Shown here: piece after piece, positions 1 to 10,838 of the stretch | Layout: each line of letters starts with the position of its first letter | Position numbering within the stretch: position 1 is the first letter of the stretch | Assembly (NCBI GenBank): GCA_964017195.1 | Contig: OZ024888.1 | Span: 18,702,201-18,766,200, forward strand | Length of the DNA: 64,000 nucleotides | DNA from: Siderastrea radians | Taxonomy: Eukaryota > Cnidaria > Anthozoa > Scleractinia > Rhizangiidae | Direction of reading: 5' to 3' | Translations under genes and position numbers: made by a program | Notes under the pieces: model-generated | Seen by the model: the letters and a program-made list of their open reading frames with translations, nothing else | Databases searched by the model: none | What the model was told of the DNA's origin: nothing

Positions 1-1379
1 TATCCGCCAGATTTCAATCGTAGCGGGTCACCGAAGCTAACCAATAAAAAATGCGGCTATTTCCCGAGAGGTCCACAGAATGAGACAGTTTCAAATTTAT
101 TTAGAGATTTATTGTCTAGATCCTTCAACGTTATTGGTTAGTTTATGAAAAATGTTGCCTTCTTTTGTTCTCAATTAGCGTTATGATTGGTCAATTTTCC
201 TCCAAGTGGCCCGGTTCGAGTAGCTGCACTGTAAACTCTATTACAAATTATGTTCAGATTCACACTGAAGATGGCAGACGTATGTGCCGAAACATGTACG
301 TAAAACTTAAAAACGTCGTGTTAGTCATTAAATTAATCAGAAAAAAGTAAAGGATTATCTCCTTCTTACAAAAGAAGGAGGCTTGATTTTGGAAATAGCC
401 AGTAATCTGACATTTCCAAGGTCAAACAGTTTCGAACACGGATTGAACAACTGTAGTGGCGATGCCGGAAAGCGGAATGACAAAGAGGAAATAGATAACG
501 CCATTTCATGCTTTGCCCAACTCGCAAAAGCACGACAAGGATGTTGTTTTGTCAAGCAACAAGGCTTTTGTTTTTTCACCCAATATAAAGACCGCCTCTG
601 AAAGCGGTAAGCAATATAAGGCTGGAGATAGTTCGGAGATTTTTTTGGCTCTTTTTTTTACTGTAATACCTGCCAAATGATGGACGGCATTTTCCCTCTC
701 TCATTTGTTATTTTGTTGTTCTTATTCACATTCCCATCCCCGTTGCTATTCCTATTAGCATTCCTTTTTTTTATTCCTATCCTTCTTCCTTCTTAATCCT
801 ATTATCAGCTTTTTAATTCTTATTTCTGTTATTATTCAAGCGCACGAACCAATAAAATGAATTGTACTGTTCATATATCAATAAATTGTTTACTGGATTT
901 GTTCACTTTTTCTTTTTGGCCTTGCGATACTTCTATGGAAGGCAAAATAAAGATTTCTACGATAGAGTGAAATTATAGACTTTTATATTTGTGCTCCCCC
1001 AATATATACATTTTTTGACTATCCAATTTAACAACTTTTAGCTGATCCCAATAATATAAGGGTCGTACTTGGTTGAGTTTGAATCGCCTTATCTTCAAAG
1101 AGGGTTGCTGTCACTGGTCTTTTCATCGAGATAGATATTGCTCATAGAAAGTATAGATCTTGAAATCAATGTGGAAACTCCTGAAGAGTATAAAAGACCC
1201 TTTGTTTGGAAAAGACAGTTGTTATATCACCAGTAATTACATCTCCTCACGCCAACCTACGTTGACATACTTAGAACAAACAAGCCTTAATTCCATGTTT
1301 ACATAACTACTAATGGGGACAAAAAAAGCAAAAGAAGGCTTTATTAATAAGTTATTAGCAAATATCGTTGCAAACGTAC
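1..1379. other. No gene recognised
   Basis: AT-rich sequence with short chance ORFs on both strands (for example a 72-residue plus frame at 383-601 shadowed by a 74-residue minus frame). I see no domain, no convincing splice-bounded exon and no repeat structure. Because LRR exons on the minus strand flank and follow this segment, it is most simply intron or flank of that gene. Confidence 0.4.
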
Positions 1380-1451
1380 AAATATCGTAACATTTTAACA
1401 CCAAGAAATACACCCGCGGGAAATCTCCTGATGTTGTTTGATTTTAGATCC
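1380..1451 (-). CDS. LRR exon (one leucine-rich repeat), type 1
   Basis: A 72-bp exon on the minus strand encoding exactly one 24-residue LRR: it starts DLKSNNIRRFPAGVF and ends with a split Leu codon. It is bounded by an AG acceptor (cttttcgcag) and a GTACGT donor, phase 2 on both sides, so it can be added or skipped without changing frame. The conserved pattern is LxSNNIxxxPxxVFxxLxxLxxL. One-LRR-per-exon structure of this length is known from glycoprotein-hormone/relaxin-type LGR receptors, which suggests an extracellular ligand-binding array. It is the most 3' of seven such exons here and the most divergent (AGVF in place of the usual DVF). No 7TM or signal-peptide exon is visible, so the receptor class is inference. 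Confidence 0.75.
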
Positions 1452-1767
1452 CTGCGAAAAGAATGGAAATTTTCATGTTATGAATCATACGGGTGCCTTT
1501 TCATTTTGCTAGTGGGACTCTGGTGGTACTGGTGCCTCAAAAAGAGGATTAATGGTAGGTCAAAAATATTTGGGAAAATAAGTATTCTTTTCTCTGGTGA
1601 GCTTAGCCTCATTGGAGACTTATTACTCCCTGGGCGTGCGCGCGCTCACAGCGCACGCAAATGACGCAGCAAATCGTGCGCAGTAAGGATGCGTAATGCA
1701 ATACAGGGGAATGACCTTAAGTGCCAGTTATCCGAATGGCAGCCCCTTGTCTGAGTAATAAGCCTGC
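1452..1767. other. Intron/flank, homologous to 29353-29420
   Basis: The first ~100 bases next to the LRR exon match the flank of the LRR exon at 29281-29352, so the exon was duplicated together with intron sequence. After that I see only unique non-coding sequence. Confidence 0.4.
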
Positions 1768-1831
1768 GTGCAGACGTCTGCTATTTCCTTCGCTTCAGGC
1801 GGAAGCAGAGGAAATAGCAGACCTCTGCACG
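1768..1831. repeat. Short palindrome (MITE-like hairpin)
   Basis: Two ~31-bp arms, cgtgcagacgtctgctattt and its near-complement ending cagacctctgcacg, are separated by about 2 bases. The outer sequence (taagcctgcgtgcaga) resembles the ends of the 89-bp palindrome at 49030-49118. No clear target-site duplication. Confidence 0.5.
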
Positions 1832-1835
1832 AACA

Positions 1836-1995
1836 AGATCCTCCACTAGGATCCTTGTTGTTCGTCAGTATTCTCAAAGATCATGTTAGGGTTCCTTGAG
1901 TACCGTTGCCAGGTCCTTGAGGATCCTTGCAGGGTTCTTGAGGATTAGAGGTGGAGATCCTCAAGGTTCCCATCAAGATCCTCATGCAGATCTTT
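1836..1995. repeat. Cluster of degenerate GATCCTTGAGG-type repeats
   Basis: At least eight irregular copies of a short motif (aggatccttg, gtccttgagg, gatcctcaagg) occur in both orientations within 160 bases. Because the motif is partly self-complementary the stretch can fold. Function unknown; it could be a decayed minisatellite. Confidence 0.4.
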
Positions 1996-2105
1996 TCAAG
2001 ATTTCGCGAGGGATAGTGGAAAGGGTAAAGACAGCCCTACGGGCAATTGTAGAGCCATTTAGACAAAGCACGCAGCCAGAGACAACTCAGTGTTTGGGCT
2101 GCTAA

Positions 2106-3077
2106 TACAACAACCACTACTACTAGTAATAATAATAATAATTAAAAACAATATTATAATTATAATAAGAACCTTCCCAGAATGCTTTGCATCAGAAAAA
2201 TTTCAATGCAAAATAACTTAGTTAATTTGGGGTCGAAGAGAATGCTGTACCATGTGTTATTTACAACTTCGTGAAAGTTATCCCTCATATTAACGTTAGG
2301 GCGATGACGTCATTATTCACGTGACTATGGCAAAAATATGTTTTAGCTCACTGCAAGAACAGGCCTCCATCAATTCAAAAGCAGATAACGTGCCCTGATA
2401 GACATTGGAATGGGCAATATGGAAATTGCCACTTGACATCTGGCATTTGAAAGTTAAGGTGGCTCTGTACAGGAGCATTTCCCAGGGGACTGGTAAGGAG
2501 TCAGTAACTATGGTAGTTTAAGGCGGAGAGAAACAAAGCTTGGCTGGTTAATTGTACTTCGCATGAAAGTAACGACCATGATATGCTCACTGTTGTGACG
2601 TCATTGGTCACGTGACCAGAGCGCACAGAAAAGTCAAATCACTTTAAAACTGCTTTAAGCTCAATAAATTCGTAATTTCTCACAGTAATATCGCAGAAAA
2701 AATTGCAAGTTATTCAAAAACGTCCATTATTATTTTTCCTTTTGAAAAAAGCACAATGAAAAATGAACCTTAAACTTTTGATAATCCCCTGTTTTGTGAG
2801 GTTTTAATATAAATGTAAAAACGAATCAGCATATTTGGTTTCAAACTATGCTCTTTCTAACTATGTTAACAGTTTTTTTAAAAAAATTCGCTTTCATAGA
2901 GCTCAGGGATGTGAATTTGCAGGCACGCGGAGTACTGGGCACCAATGTCACGGATTGCTCAGGAAGACTGGTGCACTTTTTAGGCGCGGCGGCATAGATA
3001 GCGACAAAAGCTGAAAAATGGGGTGAAAAGGTGTTTTGCTAGCTTTCTGTCGGTCCATTTCTGCTAAAGAATTGTTA
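2106..3077. other. Non-coding; 3' part a possible CpG-containing promoter
   Basis: 2118-2170 is an AAT/TAA-rich low-complexity tract. From about 2920 to 3070 the sequence becomes richer in CpG (acgcggag, ggcgcggcggc) just ahead of a candidate first exon at 3078. No TATA box is evident. Assignment as promoter is inference from position and composition. Confidence 0.35.
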
Positions 3078-6017
3078 ATGGTTTCTCCGAAAGAGGACAG
3101 CACTTCATTTCTCGCTGCATTGCTCATGTCAGGTACGTGTAATTATAGCTTTTTATTGTCTTCGGTAAACAGCTTAATATATTAGCAGGGCTTTACCGAT
3201 CGATCATTTTTGTTTAATGTTTCATATTTATCGTTAGTCCAGTGCTTAAATAATCTGCCATTTTCGTTCCGGTAGCAAAAAGCCGAAAGATAGACACGTA
3301 GGTTGGTAGCTAAAGTTTATTAAGTTTCGTAAGTCTTTAAATAAACGTTATATGAAGTGATGTAGTTTTTGTACACTCGTCTGTGAATCGTACATGTATG
3401 TTCTTTGTTGGCCCAGTAAAAGTTTAGCATCGCATCCTTTATGTTTTCAGTAACTTTAATTACAGCGTTGCTGTTAAAATTAATGTTTCAAACAGCTATT
3501 GCTTAAAGCAAGAAGGTCAGGCTATTCTCCTAATGTTGATACTGGCAGATAAGCTTAAATGTGTAGCATCATTTAAGCTTACGTGTTGTAAACATCTCAT
3601 AACAACATAACATAACACATAACATACTTTATTTTATCTCCATCTCCATTTGTTTATTAGCTGGGCTTTTCTTCACTGCTTGCAAATTATTTATACACAT
3701 CTAATGACTCACGAATGTTTCTTAGATCAAGTAAGGTTCAAAGCTATAGTTGGCATGATTTGATGACAAACAACAAATTTAAATTTCGAATTAGGTACAT
3801 GTAAGACTTTTATTAAAAGTTATGTGTTGATCACTTTTGGGAAAATATGCTTAAGATAATCGAGTTCAAAGCAGGTGAATGTAATTGTTTTGTACATCTC
3901 GTTCTCTACTTTTACTGATTAAGTTATTCCATAATTTGCAGGGTAAAAAATTAACTTCAGTGCTTGAATCATTGAATTGCAACTCGGGCCAGTATCCTTG
4001 AATTCCAACCTCGTCCCCAGGGTCTTTTCACTTGCTCGCTTAGTATAGTGGACCAGGCCATTTAGATAAAGTGGCTTTCAAAATCCTCTAGTCTAAATCA
4101 AAAAATTTAAAACCATATTTACTTGAATAGACCCCTCCCAACCTGGGTGAGAAGTAAGTCTTTTATCCAGGGATTTCGACAATAATCATGTGGAAAAAGT
4201 ACCACATACTGTAGAACTCTAAGTAAAAACAAACCTCAACTTTTAGTGGCCCTGGTCAGTTTTAAATTGCTACTGGCAACCAGGAGACTGTCAGTTTTTA
4301 GCCCTGAAGTTGTTGTTTTCACTGATCCTTTTTTTATCTATACTAGGCATGGTATATGTCAGCAGTGATCAGTGATGCAGCTTTTCTTACAGTGAAGGTA
4401 TGCACATGGAAGATATCAATCACATAATTATCCCAGCTTACGTACTATCTTACTGTTCAGTAAAATGAACTAGGTCAAATGCAATGATCGGTTTAATTTG
4501 GGTTCGGTAGTTGAACACAATTAAACCAATAATATGCATACAGCAGTGTTTGATTCCAATTTCTGAACCCAGTCAAACATAATTAAGCACAGTTAAACAG
4601 TTTAAAATCATTCAAATATACCAGAGATTTAAACCATCTGCCTTTAAGTGCGTGAGAACAAGCACAAATTTCTTTAGTGTGGAATTTGAACATGATCTGT
4701 TTTATATTGTCATGTAAACACATAGAAGACTGGGTGGCTAAAACAGCCTTTTCGGAAAAAGAAAATTTGGCAGACTTCCAGACTTCCATTGGGGTAGGTG
4801 ATGAAAACCTTATACCCACTTAAGTTACAAAATCCATTTTTCACAGTGATGTAAGATTTATTCTTGGTGGTTAAAGGGTTAAAACTTAATGCAGAATGAA
4901 TCAAACAGTTATACCATGTATGGGTTTCCGTACCACGGTGATTATTGTGACCCAGTACCACTACTGGGGCAAGCTCACACAGGTATGACTTGTACAGTTA
5001 TGAGATTTTGTGCTGTAATCATGAAACAAATACAGAGAAACAAGAGGAAATCGGGAGGAACTTGTTCCAGAATGAAAATCATGCTGGTATTATGTAAACA
5101 CCCCCTTAGCCTAAAGTCGAACAGCTCTTAAGAATGTTTCACAACATCCTCAGAGACCCAGGGGCAGTAACGCCCTGATTTCATGAGACCGGTGCAAACT
5201 CATACTGGTATGATTTTGTTTACATGAGACCAGTCTGAAAGTCAGACTTGCATGAAGTGTTTACCTGAGACCAATCTAAACTCTGTTTGTGTTAATATGG
5301 TCCGCAACCATCCCATCCTTAAAAATCCAGTTTATCTATTATCCAACAGCTTGGAATGCTCTAACGCCACTTGTTAAACGTGCATACCCAAAACAAATAT
5401 CTCAGACCAATTGGGACCCTGTTCGTGCTTAAGTGGCTCCCCAGTCTGATTTCAAACCGTTCTGAGTCATTCATATTGGTTCAGCAGCAGTGATGAGTTA
5501 AACCAGCCTAAGGCCCTGTTTACATGAGTGACTTTATCCCCGGATGTCACTTTCATCCCATCCCGGAGTGACTTTCATTGCGGTGTCTGGTCATTTACCT
5601 GTAAATGTTTACATGATTTGGAGCTGAAATGTGTTCACCCCAGGACGATTTCATCCCGGTCTTCAGCACCAGGATGAAATCGTCCCGGGGTAAACACCAT
5701 TTCAGCTCCAAACCATGTAAAAACTTACAGGTAAATAACCAGACACCGATATGAAAGTCATCTCAGGATGAAGTCACTCGTGTAAACACAGCCTAAGATG
5801 ATATACTAGCTTCATGTTTCGTACATTTCGTGTAAACAGAGGTAAGCATTTGGAGTCGATCTGAAGTCGTACCGGCCCAAGTTGGTACCATTCTCATAGA
5901 CTACGAGCAGTCTCTCATTTTTCTCTGGCGCGTGCACACTGACTGTCCTACTATTGGTAATTGCGATAATTAAAATCTACTTTGTTTTTCTTACAGGTTT
6001 TTATTCCATCAACCTGA
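3078..6017 (+). CDS. Candidate 36-residue membrane micropeptide, three exons
   Basis: Joined exons 3078-3132, 4363-4397 and 5997-6017 read through in one frame: 55 + 35 + 21 nt = 37 codons including TGA. Exon 1 begins MVSPKEDSTSFLAALL and ends at a GTACGT donor. Exon 2 starts after tatgtcag and ends at GTATGC. Exon 3 follows cttacag and ends VFIPST-stop. The middle of the predicted peptide is hydrophobic (LAALLMSAV...AAFL), so a single membrane segment is plausible. An AATAAA signal at 6106-6111 sits about 90 bases after the stop, and the start lies in a CpG-rich stretch. A different exon-2 acceptor at 4347 would break the frame. I do not recognise the protein; without transcript evidence it could be a chance join. 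Confidence 0.35.
5511..5793. mobile_element. Foldback MITE with TA target duplication
   Basis: A nearly complete hairpin: the left half (gtttacatgagtgacttta ... ggagctgaaatg) is repeated inverted in the right half, with arms of about 130 bp around a short centre near 5665. The outer ends are ggccctgtttac and its complement gtaaacacagcc, bounded by TA on both sides (5509-5510, 5794-5795). No coding capacity. It lies in intron 2 of the candidate micropeptide gene. Related gtttacatgagacc ends recur at 5180-5260, so the surrounding 300 bases are probably older copies. Confidence 0.65.
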
Positions 6018-6105
6018 TGTCAGGAAAATATGGCAGTTTATTATAAGGGTTTGGTTAAGAAATTTATACTTTTAGTTATATTCCCAGACACACTTTATCA
6101 ATTCA

Positions 6106-6111
6106 AATAAA
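6106..6111 (+). terminator. Poly(A) signal AATAAA
   Basis: Canonical hexamer in an AT-rich stretch about 90 bases downstream of the stop codon of the candidate micropeptide gene. It supports a transcript end here, but AATAAA is common by chance in such DNA. Confidence 0.35.
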
Positions 6112-6694
6112 AAATTTGAAGAGCAGTTTTGAAATAAGGTTATATATTTTTTTGTCTTTTTCTGCTTAACATTTTGATGTCATTGATTAGTTTGACTGTC
6201 CCCTCAGTGCTACTAAGTGGACGATGTATGAAAATGGAATGAATCCTGGAGTACACCTTTTAGGGCTCTACTTCAAAATATCTGATGAGCACACCCTGCC
6301 CCATATCTTTTTTTGGGGGAGTATCCCCCCCCCAACTACTATCCCAGGAATGAAGAGTCAGACCTATTTGATTGAATTCTCTTTATGGGGAAAACTATAT
6401 TGATTGACTGATTCACCACAGTCTGATCCCTTTTTGTCAGTTCATTGCCTGTTAGGTTTCAGACTATTCTGAAATGATTTAGGAAGAGGCTATTCCTTTT
6501 GTTTTTCTTTGGTACCAGATTCTGGCAATCAGTAACAATGCTTATTGGTGGCAAATTGTCAAACCAAAAAGAACTAAAGTCTCGAGATCTACTGCCATCA
6601 CGGTCTGGGGTAGTAAGAGAGTGAGTCATAATCTGTGCATCAAATAAAGTCACTTGTTATTACTGGACCATTTGTTATTCGCATTGGCAACACT
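6112..6694. other. No gene recognised
   Basis: Short G-run and C-run tracts near 6310-6340 and a 64-residue chance ORF on the minus strand. No domain, exon or repeat recognised. Confidence 0.4.
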
Positions 6695-6835
6695 GAAGTG
6701 ACAGATTGATTGATTTATTGATTTGTTGATTGACTGATTCATTGATTGATTGATTGAATGATTTATTTTTTAATTGGCTGACTGACTGATTTATCAGCCA
6801 GTTGGTTGAGTGGTTGATTGATTGACTGATTGGTA
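6695..6835. repeat. (TGAT)n-like microsatellite
   Basis: Imperfect tetranucleotide repeat of TGAT/TGAC/TTAT units over about 140 bases. Confidence 0.8.
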
Positions 6836-6935
6836 CTTAAAATAGTTGAATGAATTTATTCACCTGAATTACATGTTAATAATTACATGCATAATGCTGC
6901 ACTTCTTCGCATCTTCGTCTGGCAGTAAAATAATA

Positions 6936-7091
6936 GGGCGATGTCGCAGTTCTTACAAGGTCTTCTCTGATTTGCTGAGAAAACAATATACCAAACAACA
7001 AAACAATGGACCCTAGCCCCGAAAACAATAGAGCTGCGTGATACCAAGGTCCAATGAAATTAGAGGTTGTTAAGAGCTGCGGGGCTACTCA
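6936..7091 (-). repeat. Dispersed repeat, inverted copy of 56200-56357
   Basis: About 155 bases (agggcgatgtcgcagttctt ... gagctgcggggctact) occur almost unchanged in reverse complement at 56200-56357. Ends are close to gagctgcg on both sides, suggesting a short interspersed element. No coding capacity. Confidence 0.7.
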
Positions 7092-7381
7092 AATAATACC
7101 CGGCATCAGTCGAGACATAAAATAATTTTCAAGCCCCAATGTCATGACATAATTGTAAGCAAATAATTTATTTGTAATTAGCAAGTAGTAGGTAAGAAGG
7201 CGTATTAGAGAGCAGGACTATTAGAGCTTTTACAGTAATTTAAATTAAATTTCATATTAATTAACTCCAGTAAGGTACTCCTTCTGAGTAAGAAAGAAAG
7301 CAATGCCCTGGGATGTTTTAGGGTTCACTACTTCCTACTATTAATTTAACATCCCTGGGAATTAATACAAGTAAATAAGGT

Positions 7382-7669
7382 ACATCATCATCATCATCAT
7401 CATTCAACTATAGCGTCATTTTACCATATAAGGAGAAAAATGTGAGTATAAGAGCGTCTTACAGTGTAGAAAACGTATTGCACTATAGTATCCCGGTTTC
7501 AAATCACTTATTGAATAAAGCATTTAAATTGCTTAGATATTTAAGTTTAAATGTATATTACCTACAACAGAGGCTTATTTAAAATTTATGAAACACTGGT
7601 TCTAATTTGATGAGAGGTGTATTACTAATGATTAACTAATAATTATAATATTGTTTTCCGGTCTCACTT

Positions 7670-7707
<38 letters not shown>
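7382..7707. repeat. Two microsatellites in non-coding DNA
   Basis: A (CAT)n run at about 7385-7403 and a (TAA)n run at about 7671-7707. The sequence between and around them holds no recognisable gene. Confidence 0.75.
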
Positions 7708-7822
7708 TACCATAATATGGATTTAGCCTAGCTTAAAAGCGGATCTCTATATTAATTTTGATGGTACTTATTAGTTTGTGAAAATACTCTCATTCAAGTC
7801 GTTAAATAAAAAAAAAAATCAT

Positions 7823-7890
7823 GATCCCTCTCAGTATCGAGTCCGGGTCGCCGGCATCAAAGGCCGGCAAGAATACCACTACTCTAGGCA
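7823..7890 (-). pseudogene. tRNA-like remnant
   Basis: The minus strand contains a strong 6-bp hairpin gccggc-CTTTGAT-gccggc, with loop geometry of an anticodon arm (anticodon TTG), preceded by an AGTGGTATTC D-arm-like stretch and followed by a degraded B-box (cccggactcgatac) and a T run. The acceptor ends do not pair, so this is a decayed tRNA or the head of a SINE rather than a functional tRNA. Confidence 0.3.
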
Positions 7891-8462
7891 CGCTTTTTCT
7901 TTCCATTTATAGATATTTGACATATATCCACAAGTTCTAAATTTCACTTCTGTCGAACTGAATCGTTTTGCTAAACAGGGTAAGTTTTTAAAACCTCTTT
8001 TTTGAACAAAAAAAGCGATGGTGGACATGCAATTTCCCGCCAAGAAAAACGTCGGTTGCCCAAAAGCACTCTGCGATTTCCTGCCAAGAAAAGATAGCAT
8101 TCTCCACCCCTCCCGTCGGATTACGTCTCCCCCCTTCCCCGGAATCTGTAGGGGCAGCAGGTGGGCGGGCATACGCAACGTCACAACCAAATTTGCTTAG
8201 CAATGGTGCTCCACTGGCGCGCTGCGCGCGTGGGCTCCGCTACTACTGCTACTGCTACTACTAATAGTAATAATCACAAAATGCAAAATATAAGAGCAAA
8301 AATGTGCCAAACTGTTGATATAAAAAGGGATTCTCCCATTTTTGTTTACAGTTTTCTTTATGTTTGTTATCTTTGCAAACTTGCAAGTCATTGTATTGTA
8401 GTAAAAACATGGATTGTCTCAATTCTAGTATATATTACACTAATTCAAATGTAACGGTAATG

Positions 8463-8632
8463 AGCCATTTCCGAATGGTCGTGAGCATCCCTATCAAAGC
8501 GAGGCTAGGTACACATCTTTTCATGTGAAAATTGGTTTCATTTGCCTGGAAAGAAAAATAATTTTCATATGAAACGTTGTGCACCTAACTTCGCCTTGAT
8601 AGGAAGGCTAAAAGCAATTCGGAAATGGCCTA
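8463..8632. mobile_element. Foldback MITE (copy A)
   Basis: Inverted arms of about 75 bp: gccatttccgaat ... ggctaggtacacatc against gatgtgcacct-like sequence ending ttcggaaatggc. The same element is at 12757-12920 in copy B, so it predates the duplication. Non-coding. Confidence 0.6.
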
Positions 8633-8723
8633 TTGCAAAAAAACTGAAGATAACAGAAGTTTCTATCGAAAAATGTCTTTAGATCTTAGAAAAATTGTGT
8701 TTCTTTTTCTTTCTGAAAATCGT

Positions 8724-9448
8724 TGTAAAATTGCCAGAGTTAGGGTACTTCATTGTAGCTTTGACTGACGAAAGCTTAACACAGGTGTTCATTGTTGAGA
8801 AATACTGGTATCCTATAGATTTACCGCTGTTCTTCGGGTTTATGACAAGGTGAATGATAAATTATTCTACTGACGTTCATAAAAAAAAACAGGATGATTT
8901 GCTATTCTTATCAAAGAGTTAACACAATTTTCCAAGAATTCAATATATTTTATCATTGTATAAAATAAGCGTTTACAATTATTGCTATAATGGCTCTCCT
9001 TAAGGTAGTTTTCTAACTTTATGGGCCTACGGGCAGAGCTAAAGGCATCGATACTTCTTTTATTTTATTTTATTATTTTTTTTTGGCCTCTGTAAAATTG
9101 CCAGAGTTAGGGTACTTCATTGTAGCTTTGACTGACGAAAGCTTAACACAGGTGCTCATTGTTGAGAAATACTGGTATCCTATAGATTTACCGCTGTTTT
9201 TCGGGTTTATGACAAGGTGAATGATAAATTATTCTACTGACGTTCATAAAAAAAACAGGATGATTTGCTATTCTTATCAAAGAGTTAACACATTTTCCCA
9301 AGAATTCAACATTTTTTAATTCTATAAAATAAGCGTTTGGAATTAATTATTACTATTGCTCTCTTCGAGGCATTTTTCCAACTTTATGGGCCTACGGGCA
9401 GAGCTAAAGGCATCAATGCTTCTTTTATTTTTTTATTTTTTTTAGCCT
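8724..9448. repeat. Local tandem duplication, 2 x ~367 bp
   Basis: The second unit starts at 9091 with the same words as 8724 (tgtaaaattgccagagttag) and stays near identical to the tttatttttt tract before 9448. Copy B has a single unit (12950-13290), so this duplication arose in A after the larger one. Confidence 0.85.
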
Positions 9449-9577
9449 TTGGAAACAGAGGCGATCAGAATGTTGCCAAAGGTATGACGTACAGCGAATT
9501 AAAGTCATCCTAATGGAAGGAAAACATAAAAAAGGAACATTCCTTATGACTTTTTATAAGAATCGAGTCAAACTCAC

Positions 9578-9649
9578 AGGTCTGTTAAACTTGTAAGGTT
9601 GGCAAATACATCTGCATGAAGTCTGCGAATATTATTGAAACTAAGATCC
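9578..9649 (-). CDS. LRR exon, type 1 (copy A)
   Basis: A 72-bp minus-strand exon with a cag acceptor and a GTGAGT donor, phase 2 on both sides. The peptide starts DLSFNNIRRLHADVFANLT and ends LTDL, a standard 24-residue LRR. It follows the type-2 exon at 9980-10051 on the minus strand with a ~330-bp intron, the same pair spacing as in copy B. Expected to contribute one repeat to an extracellular LRR array. Confidence 0.8.
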
Positions 9650-9979
9650 CTGAAAAAAAATTCTTCTAATTACTTATAACTACTGGCAAGCAACCGAGAA
9701 TAATTTTCGATCATTATTAGTCGTCCCAGGCCTTGCAGTTTCTCGTTTCTAAACCTCTCTTCATCCTGACAGGCAGCTGATCACTGATGACACAGCGAGA
9801 ACTATTGCTCCATACATAGAGTGACTGGAATTTAGAAAAGATTTCTAATACAGAGCAATATACGGAGAAAGTAAACTTGAAAATTGTTACGGTACTACAT
9901 TTCCGCAAAATGGATTATTTTATAACATAACATGTTTAGATTCCAGTTCATCATTATTATCAATGCACGTCAAACATAC

Positions 9980-10051
9980 AGTGTTTTTAAAAGCTTGAGG
10001 GAAGAAAAAACATCAGTGGAAAGATTGTGAATGTTGTTTGAACCCAGGTAT
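9980..10051 (-). CDS. LRR exon, type 2 (copy A)
   Basis: A 72-bp minus-strand exon, acceptor ttttacag, donor GTATGT, phase 2 on both sides. The peptide starts YLGSNNIHNLSTDVFSSLK and ends LLKTL. It differs from the copy-B partner (13788-13859) at only a few positions, and both splice sites are intact in both copies. Confidence 0.8.
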
Positions 10052-10498
10052 CTGTAAAATAAAAGATTTTTCTTTGTTTTCCTCCAGCCGCAAAAAGTGT
10101 TCTCTGACAAACACAGTGAATGCACGGCTAAACAAATAATTGACGCAATTAACCAATAAACATGAATTGGATCAGTACGTGTGTGTGGTAAATATTAGAT
10201 AATAGAGATTTAGCATGACGTAATATGCCTTCCCAAATGTTATAAGGCTGCCAAACACTGTTTAAACCGTTAAATGAACCCCTCCCCATACTATTAATTC
10301 ATGTTTAATGCGTTGTGAGATATAGTGAGATGGGCACCGCCTTTTTAGCTGGTATCTGATTTAAGTGGTCAGGAATAAATTATGTTTGGGTAATTTCGAG
10401 ATAAAGGTGTTAATCAATAAAATGCAGAGTTATATCGTTAACTTTTTGAGCAGCAAATACGTGATGAGGTCATGTCAAACATGTCAAAAGTTAAAACG

Positions 10499-10838
10499 GC
10501 TGCATAAGAAGGCGAATGTACAAGAACTGTTTGGACACCAAGCAAAAGAAAAACTTGAAACGATTTTTGAAAAAAAAAAGGAAAGATAATTAGATTAATT
10601 ATTACAAAACTAAAAAAAAAATAATAAAAAAACAAGGATCTAGATAACAGGACGTGTATTGCTAAGAAGCTGCATAAGAAGGCGAATGTAACAAGAACTG
10701 TTTGGACACCAAGCAAAAGAAAAACTTGAAACGATTTTTGAAAAAAAAAAAAGGAAAGATCATTAGATTAATTATTACAAAACTAAATTAAAAAATAAAA
10801 AAAACAAGGATCTAGATAACAGGATGTGTATTGCTAAA
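10499..10838. repeat. Local tandem duplication, 2 x ~170 bp
   Basis: Unit 1 starts gctgcataagaaggcgaatg at 10499 and unit 2 starts with the same words at 10669. Both contain an A-rich tract and end near gtgtattgctaa. Copy B has one shortened unit near 14360-14470. The ORFs across it (74 and 92 residues) are repeat artefacts. Confidence 0.8.

Noticed and set aside
355..601. Overlapping 72- and 74-residue ORFs near the start
   Set aside because: Mutually antisense, no splice context or family resemblance.
7823..7890. Functional tRNA-Gln (TTG)
   Set aside because: Anticodon arm looks right, but acceptor and T stems do not pair; kept only as a remnant.
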